The notes below the pieces were generated by a model. It ran no database searches and was not told the origin of the DNA. It saw nothing but the letters and a program-made list of their open reading frames with translations. From JASGCP01 sp965263285 (GTDB lineage: Bacteria; Bacteroidota; Bacteroidia; Chitinophagales; Chitinophagaceae), in NCBI GenBank assembly GCA_965263285.1, contig CBDHHD010000015.1, positions 1 to 32,849 of the forward strand: DNA of 32,849 nucleotides. Reading direction: 5' to 3'. Positions 23,850 to 31,900 of this stretch are shown piece after piece. Position 1 is the first letter of the stretch, and every line of letters starts with the position of its first letter. The position numbers and the translations under genes were made by a program.

Positions 23850-26157
23850 ATGAAATATCTTTCTCCCGCTCTTTTGTTAATAATTCCTCAATAATCAATA
23901 GCCTTATATTTGATGCTTGTAATTGTCTCTTATGCTCATATTCCTTTTTAGAAATCAATAACACCTTCGTGCCGCTCTCCTCCATTATCTCAAGTATCCT
24001 GCTCGCAGACCAATGGATATTCAAAGGAATATAAGCTTTACCCGATTGCATAATACCAAGACTACTCACTACTTGATTATAGCCTTTCTCAGATAAAATA
24101 GCAACAGTTTGTTCTTCTTTATAATACTTATATAGATGAGTAGCTATATTTTTAGATCCTATAGCCACTTCTCTATGTTTATATGCTTGCTTATTATTCC
24201 CTCCTTCCACCACAGCAATAGCATTACACTTGCATGCATCTTGTATAACACAGTTATCATAGAAGTCTATAATTGTCTTCACATCATATTCTTCTGCAGT
24301 AGCATTATATTTTTCAATGATATGTTGATAAGTGGCAGGCAATCTATAAAATTCCAATCTATCCCTCTGTATATCCATCGCTGCTATCTTCCTTATCAAA
24401 TAAGCATACTCATCCAACATCCCCTCTATTACTTCAGGTAAAAATAACTGCTCTACAAAATCCCAACGAAGAATCAAATTGCCATTATAATCTTCATATA
24501 CCGCATTGTCTATCCAAACCTGTGATGTTCTTGAAATAGAATAGTGTTGTCGCCCAAATAAATTAACAACATCCCCTTCTTCTTTTTTTTCTTTAAATCC
24601 TAATACACTCGTTAATACAATCGGAGCTATAGCCTTGGAAATAGACCATTGTTTTCGCTCTCTTATCAATCTTTGAAAGTCAATCCCATCAAATAGATTA
24701 TTCTCTATATCATCCCAAAGAACATTTTGTACTCCTTTTAAATAATGCTCTACAATATCTCTACTTTTTACATCATCATAATTATACAACTCTAAATTTG
24801 TAAAATCACCCAATATATCATTCACCTCTTTATGTAACGGCAAGCGATTAAACAAAGTCAAATTAATACTAAATTTATCTTGACCTGACCAACGACATAA
24901 TACCTTACCATATAATGACAATAACAGCGAAGTAGGACTCAGTTGTATTTTAGCTAATTTCTCCTGTAATATATCATACGTCTCTTTCTCTATTATCCTT
25001 AAACCCCTTTTAGTAGTAGACTGCTTAACCATTGATGGTTCTATCACTATCGGAAGATTACAGCTAAAATCATAATCCTCTAACTTAGTCTCCCAATATG
25101 TTTTTGCTTTGTCAAACAATTTACTATCACGAATGCGTTGTAGCGCTAAAATATATTCATGATATGTAATATGCAGCGTGGGCAATACAATATCCAGATT
25201 ATTATAAATCTTTACCAACTCAGTAAAAAATATTCGCATACTATTATCATCCATAATAATAGCATCAGACATAAAATGAATAACATACGAACCTTTATAC
25301 TCTGACACTTCTATAACGATTATAGGAAACCTTGCTACATCTACCTTCATATTTAATAGCCTGTTCCTAATATCTAACAAGGCTTCTTCTGTCGTTATTT
25401 TATTAACAGGAATAGAATAATGACAATTATCAGCTGGTAAAATCTGTTGACCTTGATCAGTAAAAACAGTTCGCAAACCCGCATGTCTTAGCACTAAACG
25501 ATTTAAAGCTTTTTCTAAATTTTCAACGGATAAATCATCCACAACAAACTCACTATAGCCCCCTGTAGAAATATTGCCTATCTCAAACAAATCTATTCTC
25601 CCCATATAATAAGCTTGTTGCACATTATTTAACGGAAACAAACTATAATCCTCCTTTTTTATATCAGTCAACATATAATCTTGATATACAAATCCCGTAT
25701 CTTTTTGTTCAATGATATGCGATATCTCTCTAATAGTAGGATAAGCAAAAATATCTTTTACACTTAGTTGCACTAGCAGCTCTCTATTCAATTGACCAAC
25801 CAATCGAATAGACAGCAAACTATTCCCACCTAATCTAAAAAAAGATTGCGTTACACTTATCTCAGATTCTGAGATTTTCAATAAATTTGACCATATCTTT
25901 AACAATAGTTCTTCCGTATTGTTCTTTGGCAATTCTATAGACTCATCACTTATTTTATATTCAATATTTAACAATGCCTTTCTATCTAATTTCCCATTCA
26001 CTGTTAAAGGCATTTGTTCTATTTGCACTAGTCCTGTAGGCACCATATATTCTGGTAATTGCTTAGATAAATAGCTTCTCAATTCTTCTACATCTACCTG
26101 TTCCTTAGCCACAAAATATCCCACTAAATATTTATTATCCGCTTTCTCATTAACCAA
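23797..26157 (-). CDS. NRPS, middle frame-shifted segment: A(Ser) end, PCP, Cy, A(Cys) start
   Basis: This 786-codon frame holds the A10 motif (NGKLDRKAL) and carrier protein (LGGNSLLSIRL, Ser codon 25819-25821) of the Ser module, a complete heterocyclization domain (D-x4-D at 25249-25266; LTLFNR and GDFTNLELY motifs), and the start of the next Cys adenylation domain. It begins at an internal TTG and ends in a nonsense tail after LLTKEREKDIS, where the other copies continue into LPIVLLSD. Comparison with those copies shows a one-base loss near 26175 and a one-base gain near 23853. Removing both joins this segment to its neighbours without loss of any domain. It is best read as a fragment of the same gene and not as a separate protein. 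Confidence 0.85.
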   Translation of the reverse strand: MVNEKADNKYLVGYFVAKEQVDVEELRSYLSKQLPEYMVPTGLVQIEQMPLTVNGKLDRKALLNIEYKISDESIELPKNNTEELLLKIWSNLLKISESEISVTQSFFRLGGNSLLSIRLVGQLNRELLVQLSVKDIFAYPTIREISHIIEQKDTGFVYQDYMLTDIKKEDYSLFPLNNVQQAYYMGRIDLFEIGNISTGGYSEFVVDDLSVENLEKALNRLVLRHAGLRTVFTDQGQQILPADNCHYSIPVNKITTEEALLDIRNRLLNMKVDVARFPIIVIEVSEYKGSYVIHFMSDAIIMDDNSMRIFFTELVKIYNNLDIVLPTLHITYHEYILALQRIRDSKLFDKAKTYWETKLEDYDFSCNLPIVIEPSMVKQSTTKRGLRIIEKETYDILQEKLAKIQLSPTSLLLSLYGKVLCRWSGQDKFSINLTLFNRLPLHKEVNDILGDFTNLELYNYDDVKSRDIVEHYLKGVQNVLWDDIENNLFDGIDFQRLIRERKQWSISKAIAPIVLTSVLGFKEKKEEGDVVNLFGRQHYSISRTSQVWIDNAVYEDYNGNLILRWDFVEQLFLPEVIEGMLDEYAYLIRKIAAMDIQRDRLEFYRLPATYQHIIEKYNATAEEYDVKTIIDFYDNCVIQDACKCNAIAVVEGGNNKQAYKHREVAIGSKNIATHLYKYYKEEQTVAILSEKGYNQVVSSLGIMQSGKAYIPLNIHWSASRILEIMEESGTKVLLISKKEYEHKRQLQASNIRLLIIEELLTKEREKDISFADCIAFRYCLYYLYVR
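23851..23858 (-). other. Frameshift site 2 (one base extra)
   Basis: The plus strand reads TGAAATATCT where module 7 reads TGAATATTT. An A run of two has become three. On the coding strand GATATTTCATTTGCC replaces a form giving ISLP or IHLP, shifting LPIVLLSD out of frame. It restores the frame used before site 1. Confidence 0.8.
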
Positions 26158-28905
26158 TACTACAGCTTGTTCAATACTTGTTCATCCTTTAATCCTTCAA
26201 TCCTAGTCTGAAATCCTTGAATCCTATTCTCTATCTCTCCTAATTCAATTCGATAGCCTCTTATCTTCACTTGAAAGTCATTTCTACCTATATATTCAAT
26301 ATTACCATCGGGGAGCATTCGTACTAAATCTCCTGTTTTATACAGCCTACTATTTCTATTTTTTTGTTTATCTTCTTCTGTTTGAAAAGGATTCTTAATA
26401 AATTTTTCTGCCGTTAGTTCAGGTCTATTCAAATAACCTCGTGCTACGCCATCACCTCCGATGTATAATTCTCCCATAGCACCCATAGGTAACAACCTCT
26501 TATCACTATCTAAAATATAAACAACTGTGTTATCAATAGGCTTGCCAATAGACACAAGCGTTTCCTTATCTAAATTATTACAATTAGCAGATAAAACATC
26601 TATTGACGCTTCCGTAGGTCCGTATAAATTATGTATAGATACCGCAGGAAACAAATGCTTAAACTTAATTACTGTACGAAGTTCCAACGCCTCTCCACTA
26701 CAAAATAAGCATTTCAAAGAAGCTAAACAATTCTCCTTATCTACTATATACTCCAAGAATGCTACAAGTGCTGATGGCACAAAATGAATAGTAGTAATTT
26801 TTCTCTCTTGTATCGTACTCAATAGCTGAGTAGCATCTTTTTCTAATCCTTGCTTTAACACAACTATTGTAGCACCTACCCAATTTGCCCATAATAACTC
26901 CCATACAGACACATCAAAAGAATAATTTGTCTTTTGTAAAACCCTATCTTCTTCATTCAATGGATATGTAGATTGCATCCATACAATTCTATTAACTACT
27001 CCTTGATGTTCAACCATTACTCCCTTAGGCTTGCCCGTTGTACCTGAGGTATAGATAATATACGCTAACGCATGAGAGTTTATGATTAATGGTAAATGGT
27101 TAATGGTTAATGAATATAATTCTTTTAGAAATTGTTCATCTGTTAAATTAACAATTGGAAACTGAACATGTTCAATTTTCAATTTACAATTTATAATTAA
27201 ACACTTAGGCTGAGTATCCTGTAAAACAAATAAAATTCTCTCTTCGGGATATTCGGGTGAAATAGGACAATAAGCAGCTCCACTCTTAAGCACTCCTAAG
27301 ATGGCAATAATCATCCATTCGCTTCGCTCCAATAATAAACAAATAATATCGTCTGCTTTAGTGTGATAATTGTTGTGCAAATAATATGATAGCTGATTAG
27401 CTTTGTTGTTTAATTCTTGATAGGTTAATTGCTTCTCCTCAAATACCACCGCTATATTATTCGGCGTTCGTGTTACTTGCTCTTCAAATAGCTGATGTAT
27501 GGTTTTATCTTTGGGGTAGTCTCTTTCTGTTTTATTGTAATCATACACTAAATACTGATAGTCTTCATTCATCAATTTAAAAACCACCCTTTCTTCTTTA
27601 CATAATTGATCTAATACACTATTATAATATCTTACAAAATAAGATAAATATGCTTGATCAATATTACTACTATGTCCACTAAAAACAAACCCATATCCGC
27701 CACTATACTTATATACTTTGCATATAAAAAGAATACTTGTTATGTTTCCAAGCTCCTCATTTAAAAACTCATTTATATGAGCTATCTTTTCATTCCCTAC
27801 AAAATGGCTAAAGTCATTATAACTATACGCTATATCAAACAAATCTCTGCCTCCTAATTGTTGCTTGATTTCATTATAAGGATATTGCTTATGATTCACT
27901 ATCTTTTTTACACTATCTCTTAATCTGCTTAATGCTGTACCTAATGCTTCCTTATCTCTTAGCTCATACCTGAAAGGTAACATCGTAACAAATAATCCTA
28001 ATTGCCTATCTCCTCCCTCTTTCTCTATACGATTATGTTTCTCCAACCCTATTGTAATATCTCGCTCATTAAAAAATAACGACAACACAGTCATATAAGA
28101 CAATAATAATAACTCTTCAACTGTACAGCTATACTTACTCGCTATATCTTCTATCTGTCTTAAGCGTAATCCTTCTATCTGTTGTCGTTCTGCTACTACA
28201 CTTACTCCTTTGCTTTTACTAAAATTCCATTGAGGAGTCAACAATATACTTTCCGCTAAATATTCCTGCCAAAACAATCTTGTATCTTCATTCTTTAATG
28301 CAGATAGCTCATTTCTTATAAATTCCCCATATAATAGTTGTATTTGCTCTTCTTCATATAGCTTATCATTATCATGCTGATACAGATCAACTAATTCCCT
28401 TATAAATAAGTTTAAACTATACCCATCTAAAATAGCATGGTGAAAACTAAAAAATAATACAAAACCCTCTGCCTGTTCAATAATATAGAATCTATATAAA
28501 CCCGCTATCTCTCTATTAAATGCTAATGCTATTTCTTTCTTTCTAACTTCTTCAATACTATCGGTAACAAAAAATAACTTACCCTTTACCTCCACCCGCT
28601 TTTGCACTAGGGCATAGATATTACCATCTTCTAACATCCTATACCCCGTTCTTAAAATATCATGCCTATTAATAATGGTCTGAATACATCTCTCTATTTT
28701 TTCTCTATTGCATTTTCCAGAAAAATATTGTATCTGAAATGCAAGATAAGTACCATGCCCTAATTTCTCCTGTTCAAAAAACATACCTAACTGTAACATC
28801 CCCGCTGGGTAACAATCCTCATAATCTTCTTTAGAAATAACAATACTGCTATCTATTAATTGATACGGTATATAATCCCCTTCTTGCTCTCTTTGCTTTA
28901 ATGTT
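25680..28905 (-). other. NRPS module 2: C-A(Ser)-PCP
   Basis: Condensation domain (about 28860-27590) with HHAILDG at 28422-28442, nearly identical to the C domains of modules 4 and 8. The adenylation domain (about 27520-25990) has pocket residues read as DVWHFSLIDK, matching serine codes such as DVWHLSLIDK. The PCP motif is LGGNSLLSIRL. A one-base deletion near 26175, between motifs A8 and A10, breaks the frame. Because the acceptor is Ser joined by an ordinary C domain and not by Cy, no oxazoline is expected here. Confidence 0.87.
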
Positions 28906-31900
28906 ATACTATTTTTTATCAGGCCTCTAATGGTAGGATATTCAAATAAATCCTTAAAAGACAATCCAAAATTAAAGCGACTATTCATCTTACTAATCAG
29001 TCGTATCGATGTAATGCTATGACCTCCCAAATTAAAAAAACTATCCTCAATACTTATCTTACCTTTGTCTATATTCAATATCTCGCTCCATATTTCCACC
29101 ATCTCTTGCTCCTCTTGGGTATTAGGGGCTATATACGATTGCCATTCTATTTCAGGGTCAGGCAAACGAGACTTATCTAACTTGCCATTTGCCGTCAAGG
29201 GCATACTATCTAAAAACACTATCTCCTGCAATGACATATAATCTGGCAATCCTAAACTATCATTTATCACCTTACTTAACTTATCTGCCGACACATTATC
29301 ATTAAAGGTTATAGTATCTGTTAAATCCTTTCTTATTCCTCTTTGTTCTAACTTAAAGACTTCCTTATCAAAGGTTTCATCTGCTCCTTTAGTTATTAGT
29401 TGCTCTCTAACCACAAAGCCTACCAATACTTCACTATTATTCTTTTTAAACAACTGCACTGCCGATTGTTTAACTCCCTCTAATTTATTTAATTTATTTT
29501 CAATCTCCTCTAATTCCACTCTATATCCTCTTATCTTCACTTGAAAATCCTTTCTACCTCTAAACTCTACCCATCCCTCTGCATGCAAAATACCCCTATC
29601 TCCTGTTTTATATATTCTTCCTAATTCATGATGGATAACAAATTGTTTCTTAGTCTCTTCCTCATTATTCCAATATCCTTGCGCCACTCCCTTGCCTCCT
29701 ATATAAATATCTCCCTCAACCCCAACAGGTGAATGAATCAATTCGTGATTTAAAATATAGATTTGCTGATTAGGCATGGGATATCCATAAGGAATGCTTT
29801 TCCAATGCCCTTCAACTATCCCTATCTCATACCATATTGACCAAACACTCCCTTCCGTTGCTCCTCCTAAACTTATTACTTGTGTATCTTTAGATTGCCG
29901 TTTTATCTTATCAGGTAATTGCAAGGGCAACCAATCGCCACTTAACAGATATAGTCTTATACTATCCAATCTCATTTCTCTCGTCCTTGCCTCATCTACC
30001 AACAAATCGGCTAATTGAGGCACTGTATTCCATAAAGTAATTTTATGCTTTTCAATAAGCGATAACCAATGCTGAGGATCTTGTCTCTCTTCATCATTCA
30101 CAAAAATAATTCTCCCTCCCACTAATAACAAACCAAAAATATCATAAACAGATAAATCAAAACTCAATTCAGACAATGCCAATACACTATCTTTCTCTAT
30201 AACTTTATATCTATTATTCACTGCTATAAGTGTATTCATCATATTCTCATGGCTAATCGCCACTCCCTTAGGTTTACCCGTACTACCTGATGTATAGATA
30301 ATATAAGCAATATCTGAAAGCAATACAGCTGGCAAAGAAATATCTCCCTCCCACTCTTTTAATAACAACTCCTCAATAATCAATAGCCTTATATTTGATG
30401 CTTGCAATTGTCTCTTATGCCCATACTCCTTTTTAGAAATCAATAACACCTTCGTGCCACTCTCCTCCATTATCTCAAGTATCCTGCTCACAGACCAATG
30501 GATATTCAAAGGAATATAAGCTTGACCCGATTGCATAATACCTATAGCACTCACTACTTGCAACATTCCTTTCTCGGAAAGAATGGCAATAGTTGTTCTA
30601 TCTTCACTTACAAGTATCGATGCTATTTTCTTAGATAAATCCCATATCTCCTTATGTGTATACATCCTATTTTGTTCGCTATCTATAACAGAAACCCTAT
30701 CTCTCAAAGATAGATTTTGTATCACCTTTTCTTCATATTCCTGTAGCCAACTTCGTTCTATCTTAGAAGCTAACACCCTTCCTCTCTCTTCGTATTCAAA
30801 TATGCAATTCCTATCAAAAGCACTCAATGGTGATATAACACATTTTTCTTTCCAATCATTTTTACTCAACCACTCAATCCATGCAATCATTTGACCATTC
30901 ATTTGTCCTATTTGCTCCTTGCTAAACAATTCCGAAACAAATAACCATTTACTTGAAAAACCTTCTTCAGTACCAATAGCTTGCAAGTCAATCCATGCTT
31001 GAGAGGTTTGACCCATACTATAGCGCTTTTCTATATACTCTCCAGGAAAATACTTCTCCTTATCTACTATATTATCGTTCCAGCCTGTAGTATTAAACAC
31101 TCCCGTAAAAACAATAGGAGACACAATCTTATGTATATCTGCGACATGGGCTCTTATCCAGTCTCTCTGAACATTTTGTCCCCCATACAATTGATGCTCT
31201 ATATCGTCTAATAATCTCCTACTTGTTCTTTCTATTGTAGGAAACAATCCCCCTACATCTAAAAAATGAAAAAAATCTGTATTAGTAAAATCTCCCCACA
31301 GCTGATTCACATCTTTATGCACATGATATCTATTAAACAATGTTATCGTTATTAAAAACTCAGCCACTCCACTGTAGTAGCCAATAACTTTACCAAACAA
31401 AGCAAGAATAACACCTGCAGGAGATAATCTATAACTTTCTATCTTTTTACAAAATGACATCCAGGTATTCTTGTCTACAAAAAGCGTATGCTCAGAAAAA
31501 TGTGCTTTCTTAATCCAGGAAGTATCCTCTAAGCCTAATAAAGGTGGTTTACCCGGCATGTTGCTTAGCTTTTCTTCCCAATACCTTTTATCTCTCTCAT
31601 ACCATGAAGAATACCGCAATTGAGATATAATATCTTGATAATCCTTAAACGATATAGCACTAAATACAGGTTGATAGTCCTTATTCTTATACAGCTGAAT
31701 CAATATTGTCCAAAATGATTGCCTACTTTGTGCATCTAAAATAATCAAATCCATACTATGATGCAAAACCACTATATCATTATATCTTACAGCTACAAAA
31801 TGAAACAAAGGAAATTTACCAGCATCATAGTCCTTACGAAACACCCGATTGGCTATTTCTTCATTATGTACTGCTGTGTATGGTTCTGTTTCAAGGTTTA

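Larger units (their letters stand above)
19578..24110 (-). repeat. Long cassette repeat, copy II (A(Cys)-Ox-PCP-C-A start)
   Basis: Near-identical to about 4437-8970. From motif A3 of the next A domain to the oxidase boundary the distance is 2,289 bp in both. Homology stops near motif A2 of the Cys adenylation domain; the upstream Cy domain and A-domain start are diverged. Confidence 0.86.
21470..25679 (-). other. NRPS module 3: Cy-A(Cys)-Ox-PCP
   Basis: The Cy domain (about 25650-24360; NNVQQAYYMGR, D-x4-D DAIIMD, LTLFNRLPLH, GDFTNLELY) is clearly diverged from the Cy domains of modules 1 and 7. The A domain has cysteine pocket DLYNLSLVWK and an inserted oxidase (21867-22808). PCP is LGGHSITAIRL (Ser codon 21588-21590). 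The expected unit is a thiazole. A one-base insertion in an A run at 23853-23855 breaks the frame between motifs A2 and A3. From about 24110 downstream the sequence becomes nearly identical to module 7. Confidence 0.88.

Noticed and set aside
23797..26157. Middle segment as an independent NRPS protein with its own start
   Set aside because: The only start is a TTG inside an adenylation domain and both ends cut domains. It is better explained as part of one frame-shifted gene.
26165..26185. Programmed ribosomal frameshifting at site 1
   Set aside because: There is no slippery heptamer or downstream stem visible, and the other copies simply have one more base. A mutation or sequence error is simpler.
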